Source of the DNA: CADCWN01 sp039810045
GTDB lineage: Bacteria; Chloroflexota; Chloroflexia; Thermomicrobiales; CADCWN01
Length of the DNA stretch: 64,000 bases
Reading direction: 5' to 3'
Assembly: GCA_039810045.1 (NCBI GenBank)
Contig: JBDHWF010000002.1
Location: forward strand, 1-64,000
Part shown: positions 50,280-57,952 of the stretch, piece by piece
Layout: each line of letters begins with the position of its first letter
Numbering within the stretch: position 1 is the stretch's first letter
Notes under the pieces: generated by a model
The model's input: the letters and a program-made list of their open reading frames with translations, nothing else
The model's database searches: none
What the model was told of the DNA's origin: nothing
Made by a program: the position numbers and the translations under genes

Positions 50280-50759
50280 TTAGTGTTCTCTTTTGCGCCC
50301 TAGCTTTTTCCACCAGGGCGGTTTCTCGGCTGGGGGCGGGGTTAGCGTTGATCTTGTTGGCGCTGGTTCCCCACTGAGAATCCGGGCGCGGCGGGCAGTT
50401 TCCGCCACTGCTTCTTCTGCCCCGCTGACCCCACCCCCTGCGGCGGTCAGTGCCGTCGCGTTCGGCACTGGCAGATATTTGCTCTCGCCAAGGGGTAGCC
50501 CGGCGGCGCGTAGAAGTTCCACGCGGACGCGCTCGGCGTGTTCTGGTGCGGCAAAATAATAACCGATCACCTGCCAGAGTTGCTGGACAGCCTCAGCGTA
50601 GTCCGCTACCTGATGTCGTACTACGAATTGCCGTCCGCGATGGGCTGTCGCCTCGAAGCCATAAGCGATCTCCCATTGTTCACCCACCTGGCGAAGCATG
50701 GCGACGTTATCATCCTCGCTCCAGATAAACTCAGTTGGCGGTGTTCGTTGTTCAGTCAT
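50280..50759 (-). CDS. Hypothetical protein leading the carboxylase operon (159 aa)
   Basis: Not recognised. It is soluble: an N-terminal alpha/beta part (about 1-100) has strands such as EWEIAYGF-like QWEIAYGFEA and a helix with YAEAVQQLWQVIGYYF; a Pro/Thr-rich stretch (125-150) and a basic tail KKLGRKREH follow. ATG 50759 lacks a clear ribosome site. It ends 33 bases before pccB on the same strand, so it probably belongs to the operon, but no catalytic or zinc motif suggests a role. Confidence 0.65.
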   Translation of the reverse strand: MTEQRTPPTEFIWSEDDNVAMLRQVGEQWEIAYGFEATAHRGRQFVVRHQVADYAEAVQQLWQVIGYYFAAPEHAERVRVELLRAAGLPLGESKYLPVPNATALTAAGGGVSGAEEAVAETARRARILSGEPAPTRSTLTPPPAEKPPWWKKLGRKREH

Positions 50760-50856
50760 GATTATCCCGCACTACCTCGTTGCTCACGTCGTCTGGCATC
50801 ATAGGCGATTAAGGTGATCCGACGCAAAGCCACCACCAGCAGCACCCTGAATTGTC

Positions 50857-50885
50857 TTGAAAGATAGAACCCTTTCATGTAGGAT
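50857..50885 (+). promoter_or_regulatory. Likely clpP promoter
   Basis: TTGAAA (50857-50862), a 17-base spacer and TAGGAT (50880-50885) place transcription start near 50892, about 45 bases before the clpP ATG. The -35 is embedded in CTTGAAAG, which also resembles a heat-shock sigma -35, but no CIRCE repeat is present. Confidence 0.5.
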
Positions 50886-50936
50886 AGTAAAGTAACAACG
50901 CTGGGGTGTTGCGCTGGAAGTGAGGAGGCATTGGGA

Positions 50937-51569
50937 ATGCGACAGTCAATGCAGCGTGTGCCATATGTGACTGAAGAATCGAGTCGTGGTGAGCGCGTTT
51001 ATGATGTCTATTCACGGCTCCTGAAAGATCGAATTATCTATCTGGGGACGCCGATTGATGATCAGATCGCCAACGTGATCGTGGCGCAGTTGATCTTTCT
51101 GGCGGGCGAAGACCCGAAGCGCGACATTTCGATCTATATCAATTGTCCTGGTGGGCAGGTCTATTCGGGGCTGGCGATTTACGATACGATGCAGTTTATC
51201 TCCTGCGATGTTGCTACGTACTGTGTGGGCATGGCGGCGTCGATGGGCGCGGTGATTTTGATGGCTGGTACGAAGGGCAAGCGCCAGGCTTTGCAGAACG
51301 CGCGGGTGGTGTTGCACCAGGGGTCCACGGGCTTTCAGGGGGCGATCCCCGATGTGGAGATTCAGGCCCGTGAATCGCTGCGCCTGTCGAAGACAATGAA
51401 TGCGCTGATGGCGCTGCACACCGGGCAAACTGAGGAGAAGATGCACCAGGATACCTTGCGTGACTATTACATGACGGCTGAAGAAGCGCGCGCGTATGGC
51501 GTGATCGACAATGTTATCAACGGTACGGGCGATGGACAGTCATTGCCGAACACGACCACTACAGGCTGA
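50937..51569 (+). CDS. clpP: ATP-dependent Clp protease proteolytic subunit (210 aa)
   Basis: Self-compartmentalised serine protease subunit. The triad is visible: Ser in GMAASMGA, His in VVLHQGSTG and Asp in DTLRDYYMTAEEA. The usual HQPxGG loop after the His is HQGSTG, an atypical form seen in secondary ClpP paralogues. The N-terminus RVPYVTEESSRGERVYDVYSRLLKDRIIYLG is typical. ATG 50937 follows GAGGAGG. It is monocistronic. The Clp ATPase at 33.8-36.2 kb lacks an evident ClpP-binding loop, so its partner ATPase is probably encoded elsewhere. Confidence 0.95.
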   Translation: MRQSMQRVPYVTEESSRGERVYDVYSRLLKDRIIYLGTPIDDQIANVIVAQLIFLAGEDPKRDISIYINCPGGQVYSGLAIYDTMQFISCDVATYCVGMAASMGAVILMAGTKGKRQALQNARVVLHQGSTGFQGAIPDVEIQARESLRLSKTMNALMALHTGQTEEKMHQDTLRDYYMTAEEARAYGVIDNVINGTGDGQSLPNTTTTG

Positions 51570-51595
51570 GGCGAAATCGATCATGATCGCACTGT

Positions 51596-51623
51596 AAGGG
51601 GGAGGCCGTTTGGCCTCCCCCTT
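51596..51623. terminator. Bidirectional hairpin between clpP and ridA
   Basis: A perfect 12-bp stem (AAGGGGGAGGCC with its complement) and a 4-base GTTT loop lie between the convergent genes, 26 bases after the clpP stop and 34 bases from the ridA stop. The flanking A and T pairs suit termination in both directions. Confidence 0.85.
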
Positions 51624-51657
51624 GCGCATTGCGGATCTATCTTTGCTGAGTGAGCTG

Positions 51658-52041
51658 CTACGAGAGCAGTGCGACGCATTCGACTTCAACCTGGGCTCCG
51701 GCTGGCAGGCGGGCGGCCTGGACAGTGCTGCGGGCCGGTGGCTGGTCAGTGAAATAGCGGGCATAGACGGTGTTGAACGCGGCGAAATCATCGAGGTTGG
51801 CGAGGAAGCAGGTGGTCTTCACGACCTGACCGAAGCTGCTGCCTGCCTCGGCGAGGACGGCCCCCAGGTTTTCCATCACGCGCTCAGTCTGGGCGGTAAT
51901 ATCGCCCTCAACCAGCTTGCCCGTGGCGGGGTCAAGGGGGATCTGACCAGCAGTAAAGAGTAGGCCGCTGGTGCTGATCGCCTGCGAGTAAGGGCCAATT
52001 GCGGCTGGGGCTTTGCTGGTAGCGATTACGTTCTTGGGCAT
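51658..52041 (-). CDS. ridA: RidA/YjgF-family enamine/imine deaminase (127 aa)
   Basis: A trimeric protein that hydrolyses reactive enamines/imines produced by PLP enzymes such as threonine dehydratase. The opening SKAPAAIGPYSQAI, the GQIPLDPATGKLV strip and the late RSTVQAARLPAGAQVEVECVA contain the catalytic Arg and the Cys/Glu-lined pocket. The length is typical. ATG 52041 follows AAGGATGG. It converges on clpP. The PLP enzymes in the window give it potential substrates but no direct link. Confidence 0.95.
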   Translation of the reverse strand: MPKNVIATSKAPAAIGPYSQAISTSGLLFTAGQIPLDPATGKLVEGDITAQTERVMENLGAVLAEAGSSFGQVVKTTCFLANLDDFAAFNTVYARYFTDQPPARSTVQAARLPAGAQVEVECVALLS

Positions 52042-52081
52042 TCCGCCATCCTTCCTGTGCATTGCTGTCGGGTATCCATTG

Positions 52082-52098
52082 CTGCCAACTGTTGGCAG
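52082..52098 (-). terminator. Short hairpin after the ACR3 gene
   Basis: CTGCCAAC and GTTGGCAG are separated by one base, so the effective stem is about 6 bp. It lies about 53 bases beyond the ACR3 stop on the minus strand. It is the weakest of the hairpins listed. Confidence 0.4.
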
Positions 52099-52150
52099 TG
52101 CCTCTATCCTAGCCGAGTAGTGCGGTCTACGGCAAGTTGCTTATCATTGC

Positions 52151-53284
52151 TCACGAGTGGGCAAGCTGGTCATCTGCGGTTTGGACTGTGCGGGTCTTCC
52201 TGAACCCCAACCGTCGCCCAAACCAGAGTGCGACATAGACCAGCGCAACCAGAGCTGGCACCTCGATCAGCGGGCCGATCACTGCCGCTAATGCTTCGCC
52301 ACTCGCGATACCGAAGATACCAACCGCCACCGCGATCGCTAATTCAAAGTTGTTCCCAGCAGCCGTAAAGGCGAGGGTTGTTGTCTGATCGTAGGGGAAG
52401 CCTGCCCGCCAGCCCCACCAGAACGCAACCCCGAACATGATCGCGAAGTAGACCAGGAGCGGCAGGGCCACTCGCAGTACGTCGCTCGGACGCTCCATGA
52501 TCGTTTTCCCTTGCAAACTGAACATGATGACGATGGTGAAAAGCAGGGCGATCAGCGCAGTTGGCGCGATCTTGGGCATTGCTATGCCATCGTACCATGC
52601 CCGCCCCTTGAGGCGTAGACCAACCAATCGGCTGATTACTCCGGCGAGGAGGGGGATACCCAAGAAGATCAGGACGCTCGTTGCGACCGCGCCAAAGCCG
52701 ATTGGTACTGTCTGGGCAGCGCCTAGGCCGAGCCAGACCGGGAAGACTGCCAGAAAGAGATAGGCATAGAAAGCATACGTCACTACTTGAAAGACGCTGT
52801 TAAGGGCGACCAGCACGGCGGCGTGTTCGTTGCTGCCGCCCGCCAACTGATTCCAGATCAGGACCATCGCGATACAACGGGCCAAGCCAACGAGAATCAG
52901 CCCAGTGCGGTAGTTCGGGTAATCGGGGAGAAAGAGCCAGGCCAGGGCGAACATTAGGACTGGCCCGATAATCCAGTTGAGCAGCAGCGAAACACCAAAG
53001 AGTCGCCATGCGCTGCCGATATGCCGCAATTCCTCATATTTCACGCGGGCCAATACCGGGTACATCATCCAGAGCAGGCCGAGGGCGATTGGTAGCGATA
53101 CTGTGCCTACCCGCAGCCGATCAAGCAGTGTGGGCAATCCTGGCACCCACGCGCCCAACCCCAGGCCCAGCGCCATCGCCAGCAAGATCCAGAGCGGCAG
53201 AAAGCGGTCGAGCCAGGAGAGCCGTGCTACGACATCGCGCACCGTTGTAGGCTCTTCTCTTGTTTGCAGCGCGTCACTGACCAT
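52151..53284 (-). CDS. acr3: ACR3-type arsenite efflux permease (377 aa)
   Basis: Exports As(III) (and possibly Sb(III)) driven by the proton gradient. Ten hydrophobic helices are visible. The functionally essential Cys of ACR3 is in LARCIAMVLIWNQLA, and the conserved Asn-Glu pair is in AGNNFELAIAVAVG, with GPLIEVPALV in the last helices. ATG 53284 follows AAGGGAA. The arsR gene lies 90 bases upstream on the same strand, with an inverted-repeat operator between them. No ArsA ATPase or ArsC reductase is present. Confidence 0.95.
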   Translation of the reverse strand: MVSDALQTREEPTTVRDVVARLSWLDRFLPLWILLAMALGLGLGAWVPGLPTLLDRLRVGTVSLPIALGLLWMMYPVLARVKYEELRHIGSAWRLFGVSLLLNWIIGPVLMFALAWLFLPDYPNYRTGLILVGLARCIAMVLIWNQLAGGSNEHAAVLVALNSVFQVVTYAFYAYLFLAVFPVWLGLGAAQTVPIGFGAVATSVLIFLGIPLLAGVISRLVGLRLKGRAWYDGIAMPKIAPTALIALLFTIVIMFSLQGKTIMERPSDVLRVALPLLVYFAIMFGVAFWWGWRAGFPYDQTTTLAFTAAGNNFELAIAVAVGIFGIASGEALAAVIGPLIEVPALVALVYVALWFGRRLGFRKTRTVQTADDQLAHS

Positions 53285-53317
53285 GCCGTTCCCTTCTGCT
53301 CTCCCATAGCACGATAC

Positions 53318-53333
53318 ATCAATGGATATTGAT
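53318..53333 (-). promoter_or_regulatory. ArsR-type operator upstream of acr3
   Basis: A perfect inverted repeat ATCAAT-N4-ATTGAT sits in the 90-base gap between arsR and acr3. ArsR/SmtB repressors bind AT-rich 6-n-6 repeats of this kind, so acr3 may have its own arsenite-inducible promoter. Confidence 0.6.
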
Positions 53334-53374
53334 ATGATCAAGCGCGGGTTGCCACAATACTCCGCAGCAATGCG

Positions 53375-53725
53375 CTACTCGCAGTTGGCAGGTGTTGGGT
53401 CAAAATTGTCGAGGCTGAGCAGGCGATCAACCTGCTCGCGCAGGGCCGCGGCGGTTGCTGGCACCAACGTATAGTAGGCCCAACGTGCATCTTCGCCGCG
53501 CCGATCCTGCACTAGTCCCGCCCGTTTTAGTACGCCGAGATGGTATGAACAGGTACTCTGTGGCAACGCGAGTGTAGTCATCAGGTCGCAGACACAATGC
53601 TCTCGTTGGGCGAGCAACGCAACAATCGTCAGGCGCAGTGGGTCGCTGAGCGCCTTCAGGGTTGAGGCGAGCGGCATGAACTCTGCGCGTTGCTCGATAG
53701 CTGACGCTAACTGTAGTGTTACCAC
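53375..53725 (-). CDS. arsR: ArsR-family arsenic-responsive repressor (116 aa)
   Basis: Winged helix-turn-helix repressor. LKALSDPLRLTIVALLAQREHCVCDLMTTLALPQSTCSYHLGVLKRAGLV contains the As(III)-sensing EHCVCDL motif with two vicinal Cys, a third Cys in the recognition helix, and the wing after it. The start is uncertain: GTG 53725 has GAGGG about 12 bases upstream; a longer form begins at 53758 and ATG 53677 would give a shorter one. Expected to repress itself and acr3 until arsenite binds. Confidence 0.92.
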   Translation of the reverse strand: MVTLQLASAIEQRAEFMPLASTLKALSDPLRLTIVALLAQREHCVCDLMTTLALPQSTCSYHLGVLKRAGLVQDRRGEDARWAYYTLVPATAAALREQVDRLLSLDNFDPTPANCE

Positions 53726-53830
53726 GTGGCAATTGCCCTCAACTGCTCGATATATCAAGATCTACCGATAGAATTTTAGCGTGTGTGAAGATGCAGCACA
53801 AGGCGATCGGGCCGCTATCTGCGCGGGGGA

Positions 53831-53872
53831 AACGCGAGTGGCAACACGCATGAGCGCGTTGCCACTCGCGTT
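53831..53872 (-). terminator. Strong hairpin between aquaporin and arsR genes
   Basis: A perfect 15-bp stem (AACGCGAGTGGCAAC with its complement) and a 12-base loop follow the aquaporin stop by 23 bases on the minus strand. It implies that the aquaporin gene and arsR-acr3 are separate transcripts. Confidence 0.85.
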
Positions 53873-53895
53873 GTTGCGTCGGTCGGGTACAGCGG

Positions 53896-54660
53896 TTAGC
53901 GGCGTCGGGCAGCCGCGCGACCTGATGATGAATTCGTGCGTTGTGGGCGGTCTGGCGTTTGCACGTTCGTCACTTCTTCAGGTATTGGCTGGTCGTCAAG
54001 CATCGTGAACATATAGACCAAGGCAGCGAGTGCGGCCCCAATAAATGGCCCCACCCAGTAAACCCAGGCGGCGGTCCACTCTTGCTGTACCAGCATCGGA
54101 CCAAACGAGCGGGCTGGGTTCATCGCTGCGCCGCTGATTCCGCCGCCCATATAGATGTCGGCGGTGATCGTCAGGCCAATTACCAGCCCCGCGATGCCGA
54201 TTGGGCCGCGCTTATCAACGGCGACCCCAAAGATGACGAACATCAGGAAGAAGGTCAGGACAATTTCTGCAACCAATGCTTGCCAGTCTTGAATCCCAGT
54301 CCCAGGGAGCGTCGCCCCTAATTTTACCGGGTCGACCATGCTTGCTGGGAGGCTGGCCTTCAGCACTGCCGCTGCGGCTACCGCCCCTAACAGTTCGGCG
54401 ATCATAAAGAATATGCCGCGCACTAGTGACAGCTTGCCCGCGATCATCAGCCCCAACGCTACTGCCGGGTTATATACGCCACCAGAGATATGCCCCCCTG
54501 CGGCGACCATCACGGCAATTGCCAGGCCATGCGCCAGGCCAATGGCGACCAGATCTTTGCCCTGTGTCAGAATAATCGCCCCAGCTCCAAGGAAAATCAG
54601 GGCGAATGTCCCGATAAACTCCATCACTAATGCCGCAACATCTTTGCGTCCGTTTACCAT
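53896..54660 (-). CDS. Aquaporin (MIP family) with unusual selectivity filter, next to arsenic genes (254 aa)
   Basis: Six-helix channel with both pore motifs: GGHISGGVYNPAVALG and GGGISGAAMNPARSFGP. Aligned by eye with E. coli AqpZ, the aromatic/Arg filter is His (in LAHGL) instead of Phe, Ile instead of His, Ala, and the conserved Arg. The Ile and overall wording resemble archaeal AqpM and metalloid-permeable channels more than strict water channels. GGAGGAG precedes ATG 54660. It lies upstream of arsR and acr3 on the same strand, so arsenite passage is a reasonable inference, as for rhizobial AqpS. The C-terminal tail is Arg/Ser-rich. Confidence 0.9.
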   Translation of the reverse strand: MVNGRKDVAALVMEFIGTFALIFLGAGAIILTQGKDLVAIGLAHGLAIAVMVAAGGHISGGVYNPAVALGLMIAGKLSLVRGIFFMIAELLGAVAAAAVLKASLPASMVDPVKLGATLPGTGIQDWQALVAEIVLTFFLMFVIFGVAVDKRGPIGIAGLVIGLTITADIYMGGGISGAAMNPARSFGPMLVQQEWTAAWVYWVGPFIGAALAALVYMFTMLDDQPIPEEVTNVQTPDRPQRTNSSSGRAAARRR

Positions 54661-54926
54661 CCTTGCTCCTCCATCTTCATCATCAGTGTCGCTTCTCAGA
54701 CCCACCTATGAATGAGGATTACCCACCCGAACACCGCCACCCCGAATCAGCACAAAATATGCCACCCTGAATTCCCTTTGGCCCGCGAAGGTGGTGGACG
54801 GCGTGGCGATTGCTTGTTACACTCCGTCGCGAATACTGAGTGTACGTATACTCTCATGGTATCATAGATCCAGCCACCCTTGCTAGACCAGACAGGCTTC
54901 TCTGGCAGGGAGAAAGGGATTTCTGG

Positions 54927-55757
54927 ATGAAGCGATGTTCCTTCGGCCCGCTCTTGCTGATTCTGTTGTTACTGGCGGCGTGTAGCACCCAGGCCGCCAC
55001 CTCCACAGTGGCACCGCCCACTACTGGCCCCACTCCTGCGGCCAGTACCGTTGTACAGGCAACGACACCACCACTAGCGACAGCGTCACGCGCCGCCAGT
55101 GTAACGGTAGCCTCGCCAACAGTCGCCTCCGCTAGCGCCACGCCTGCCAGCAGTGCCACTGCGCCACCCGTGGTGGTTCCGGCTACGGTGACCCGCGCCA
55201 GTACCGTCACAACCGGATCGCCGGTAGCTGCTTCGCCAGTGGCGACTGCGGCCCCACCGTTGGGCGCGGCTCCGGCGGGCTGGCAGACCTATAGTGGCAA
55301 TCGGCGGGCGCCATTTTCGATCTATTATCCGCCCGGTTGGACCGTGGATGAGTCGCGGGCCAATGAAGGGCGAGTCTACTTTTATGGCCCGGGGGTACGC
55401 GAACCTTTTGAAGATGCGTTATGGGTGCTGATCGCTACTACGGGCAAAGTGGAGCCCACAGCAACGGTTGACGCCCTGCGTGATGACTACCTCAACAGCG
55501 AGATCAAGAATGGCCACCCCGAAGCTGGCGTTGATGTGACCCGGATGAATCAGTTCTCTGGCCTCACCTTCGCGTCATTGGGCGCAACCTTCAACGCTGC
55601 CAACGGGCAGTTGTGTTATGCCTACATCGGGCTGGGGTTGCGGGGTCAGGTGCCCTGGCGTTTCCGCCTGAATTCAACCTACAGCGACTACGCCCGTAAC
55701 CTCGATAGCACCTTCTCTCCAATGATCGCTTCGCTGAATATCTACGCGAATCCCTAG
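54927..55757 (+). CDS. Lipoprotein with Thr/Ala linker and PsbP-like domain (276 aa)
   Basis: A lipoprotein signal (LLLILLLLAACS, lipid Cys at about residue 18) is followed by a Thr/Ala/Pro/Val linker to about residue 115. A compact domain follows: SIYYPPGWTVDESRANEGRVYFYGP, then FEDALWVLIATTG, and a final strand-helix. The YPPGWTV opening resembles PsbP/LpqN-type alpha/beta folds, but function is unknown. ATG 54927 follows GAAAGGGA. It is a monocistronic surface protein, with a short hairpin after the stop. Confidence 0.75.
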   Translation: MKRCSFGPLLLILLLLAACSTQAATSTVAPPTTGPTPAASTVVQATTPPLATASRAASVTVASPTVASASATPASSATAPPVVVPATVTRASTVTTGSPVAASPVATAAPPLGAAPAGWQTYSGNRRAPFSIYYPPGWTVDESRANEGRVYFYGPGVREPFEDALWVLIATTGKVEPTATVDALRDDYLNSEIKNGHPEAGVDVTRMNQFSGLTFASLGATFNAANGQLCYAYIGLGLRGQVPWRFRLNSTYSDYARNLDSTFSPMIASLNIYANP

Positions 55758-55772
55758 TGCGCTGGGGCTACT

Positions 55773-55794
55773 CCCCTGCTGATCTGGGCAGGGG
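55773..55794 (+). terminator. Hairpin after lipoprotein gene
   Basis: A 7-bp GC-rich stem (CCCCTGC with GCAGGGG) and an 8-base loop lie 15 bases after the stop. There is no T run. Confidence 0.5.
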
Positions 55795-55887
55795 CGTCCA
55801 CCCCTCCGTTATACTTGTGCTATTGCGGGGCTGTTTGGGCGTGGTGTGGGGGTGACGACGCCCTGATGATAGAAGGATTACGCTACG

Positions 55888-56172
55888 GTGAAGCGAAGTG
55901 TCTGGATTGGCTTAGGACTGCTGGCTGGCGTGGTTGGTGCGGCGTTCGTTGGCCGCAAGCAAATCGCCTCAGCGGTGACGCAGGTAACGGGCAGTGCGCC
56001 ACCACCAGCGGCAAAGCAGTGGGAGTTCGATCGCAGTGAACTGCAAATGCTGATGGGACAGGTTGTTCGCGAGCAGGCGGCACTGGTGGCTGCTGCGGAG
56101 TCTCCTGCGGAGCGCAATCGTGCAGCGGCGTTCCAGCGCTATTACGAAGGCCGTCTGGCGGCGGTGCGCTAG
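55888..56172 (+). CDS. Small membrane-anchored hypothetical protein (94 aa)
   Basis: Not recognised. One N-terminal hydrophobic helix (WIGLGLLAGVVGAAFVG, residues 6-22) is followed by a Pro turn and a helical, Glu/Arg-rich tail (about 45-94). It resembles small stress or envelope proteins of the YtxH sort only in layout. The GTG start at 55888 has AAGGATT about 11 bases upstream. It converges on tatA; the hairpin between them serves both. Confidence 0.65.
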   Translation: MKRSVWIGLGLLAGVVGAAFVGRKQIASAVTQVTGSAPPPAAKQWEFDRSELQMLMGQVVREQAALVAAAESPAERNRAAAFQRYYEGRLAAVR

Positions 56173-56198
56173 GTCGCGACGTGCTTGACAGTGCCAAG

Positions 56199-56232
56199 AC
56201 AACGCCCCCGATCAACTGATCGGGGGCGTTGT
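56199..56232. terminator. Bidirectional hairpin between small membrane protein and tatA
   Basis: A long stem with 14 bp (AACGCCCCCGATCA with its complement), extended by outer CA/TG pairs, lies 26 bases from each flanking stop. It serves both convergent genes. Confidence 0.85.
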
Positions 56233-56258
56233 TGTTGACTCGTGGTGCTGCTGACTGT

Positions 56259-56543
56259 CTAGTCGATTTCCTGTCGTTGCAGCGTCACTGTTTCGTGGCG
56301 TGGCTCTGGCTTCTCTGGCAGTGGCGCGGCAGCTGGTGTCGTGGGCTTACGGGTTGGCTCCAGCGAGATCGCCGAGGTCATCGCCTCTTTCGCTTCTTGA
56401 AGGTCATCGGAATGTTTCCGAAACTCGCGCATCCCTTTCCCCAGGGATGAACCGAGTTCGGGTAGTTTGCTTGGCCCAAAGACGATCACCACGATCGCCA
56501 CGATCAGAATAATGTGCATTGGTTGTAATGCGCCCAGCCCCAT
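56259..56543 (-). CDS. tatA: Twin-arginine translocase subunit TatA/TatE (94 aa)
   Basis: Pore-forming component of the Tat system exporting folded proteins. A short N-terminal membrane helix (HIILIVAIVVIVFGP) ends in the hinge FGPSKLPELG, followed by the amphipathic helix SSLGKGMREFRK and an acidic/Pro-rich tail. TatB and TatC are not adjacent. The window encodes at least five twin-arginine lipoproteins (four binding proteins and the multicopper oxidase) which would use this route. GGGAGGAAG precedes ATG 56543. Confidence 0.95.
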   Translation of the reverse strand: MGLGALQPMHIILIVAIVVIVFGPSKLPELGSSLGKGMREFRKHSDDLQEAKEAMTSAISLEPTRKPTTPAAAPLPEKPEPRHETVTLQRQEID

Positions 56544-56720
56544 GATCTTCCTCCCTGATACTGTCTAGTTGGTGATATAGCAAGGGTACCATACGAAACG
56601 CTACATAACCAGGACGAATGATCAGGGCGCAAGGTTCCCGCGTTGGCTGCCGACCCCACGATTTCAGCACTCCTGGTATAGTGATGGTGGCGAAATACTG
56701 GCTCAACAAGGAGTAGCGCG

Positions 56721-57482
56721 ATGTATGAAGGAATGCTGGCTGAGCGGGTGACCATTCGCGGGATGCATGATGATCTGGTCGATGCTTACATGGCGCGACC
56801 ACTAGGGCCTGGCCCCTTCCCTGGCGTGGTGGTGATCCACCATATGCCGGGGTGGGACGAGTGGACCCGCGAAGTCGTGCGAAAATTTGCCCAGCATGGC
56901 TACGCCGCGATCAGCCCGCACCTCTACTCCCGATTGGGTGAGGGGAGCCCCGATGATCTGGCGGCGAAGGCCCGCGCCCAGGGCGGGGTTGCTGATGATC
57001 AGGTGGTGGCTGATGTCGCTGGGGCCAGTGCCTTTCTTCGCACCCAGCCATACTCCAGTGGAAAGATCGGCGTGATCGGCTTCTGCTCTGGTGGTCGCCA
57101 CACCTACCTGACTGCCTGTACCCTGACCGATATTGATGCAGCGGTTGATTGCTGGGGCGGGCAGGTGGTTGTCGACGACCCGGCCCAATTGAGCGAGAAA
57201 CGCCCGGTTGCGCCGATTGACCTGACCGCCTCGCTCTGTTGCCCCTTGCTGGGGATTTTCGGCAACGAGGACCATAATCCCACAGTCGATCAGGTCAATC
57301 GGACTGAGGCAGCGTTACAACAACACGGTAAGACCTACGAATTTTATCGCTACGATGGCGCGGGGCACGGTTTCTTCGCTGTGGATCGCCCCGCCTATCG
57401 CCCAGAACAGGCGACTGCTGGCTGGGGCAATGTCTTCGACTTCTATGGGCGGTATCTCGCCCCTGAATCAGCACAAAACTGA
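56721..57482 (+). CDS. Dienelactone hydrolase-family protein (253 aa)
   Basis: Cytosolic alpha/beta hydrolase with a Cys nucleophile. IGFCSGGRHTYL carries the Cys elbow near residue 124, GIFGNEDHNPT the acidic residue and GAGHGFFAVDRPAY the catalytic His, the DLH pattern Cys-Asp-His. The N-terminal VVIHHMPGWDEW forms the oxyanion strand. By family it opens lactone rings in aromatic degradation or hydrolyses small esters. AAGGAG precedes ATG 56721. The next small gene starts 36 bases downstream and may be co-transcribed. Confidence 0.9.
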   Translation: MYEGMLAERVTIRGMHDDLVDAYMARPLGPGPFPGVVVIHHMPGWDEWTREVVRKFAQHGYAAISPHLYSRLGEGSPDDLAAKARAQGGVADDQVVADVAGASAFLRTQPYSSGKIGVIGFCSGGRHTYLTACTLTDIDAAVDCWGGQVVVDDPAQLSEKRPVAPIDLTASLCCPLLGIFGNEDHNPTVDQVNRTEAALQQHGKTYEFYRYDGAGHGFFAVDRPAYRPEQATAGWGNVFDFYGRYLAPESAQN

Positions 57483-57518
57483 CCAGCGCTACCTGGATGA
57501 GAGGAGGGAGGCACAACG

Positions 57519-57785
57519 ATGTGTAGCTATATTACCGAACAGGTCAAGGTGGTCGGCAGTGCGAAAGGGGCTGCGGGCTGGATGACGATTGACACCGCTA
57601 CAATCTACTTTGATCATCCTTACCATGCGCCACTTGATCACAGTCTGAATATCGACTTCGTGAACGCTGCCGATGGTGCGCCCGTACGGGTGGCGGTTGA
57701 ACTGAGCGCTGAGTCGGCGCGGGAACTGGTGGCGAAGATCTTGGCGGCCCTCGATCAGGGTGCGCTGGCCCACGCCGCTGACTAA
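57519..57785 (+). CDS. Small conserved protein, DUF6295-like (88 aa)
   Basis: It begins MCSYITEQVKVVGSAKGAAGW, continues with TATIYFDHPYHAPLDHSLNIDF and ends in a helix with SAESARELVAKIL. From memory this resembles DUF6295, a family without a known role; the assignment is tentative. Cys2 right after the initiator Met is notable because Met removal would expose it, as in N-terminal nucleophile amidotransferases, but length and fold differ from those. GGAGGGAGG lies 7 bases before ATG 57519. Confidence 0.75.
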   Translation: MCSYITEQVKVVGSAKGAAGWMTIDTATIYFDHPYHAPLDHSLNIDFVNAADGAPVRVAVELSAESARELVAKILAALDQGALAHAAD

Positions 57786-57830
57786 TACCATCGCTTCCTG
57801 CATTACAGAACACGCAGTACAGTGTAATCA

Positions 57831-57861
57831 GGGGCTACTTCCACTAGCGGGAAGTAGCCCC
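57831..57861 (+). terminator. Hairpin terminator after DUF6295-like gene
   Basis: A perfect 12-bp stem (GGGGCTACTTCC with its complement) and a 7-base loop lie 45 bases after the stop and 17 bases before the -35 box of the sdpR promoter. Confidence 0.8.
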
Positions 57862-57878
57862 TGGCGATATGGTGGGAG

Positions 57879-57935
57879 TTGACGCGCCTGCCGGTTTGGG
57901 TGTATAATTCGGTTGTTGGCGAAATACCGAATTAT
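57879..57935 (+). promoter_or_regulatory. sdpR promoter with overlapping autoregulatory operator
   Basis: TTGACG (57879-57884), an 18-base spacer and a consensus TATAAT (57903-57908) form a strong promoter. A perfect inverted repeat ATAATTCGG-N14-CCGAATTAT (57904-57912 and 57927-57935) overlaps the -10 box and the start region. Bound SdpR would block transcription of its own operon. Confidence 0.75.
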
Positions 57936-57952
57936 CGTGGAGGTAGGCCACA

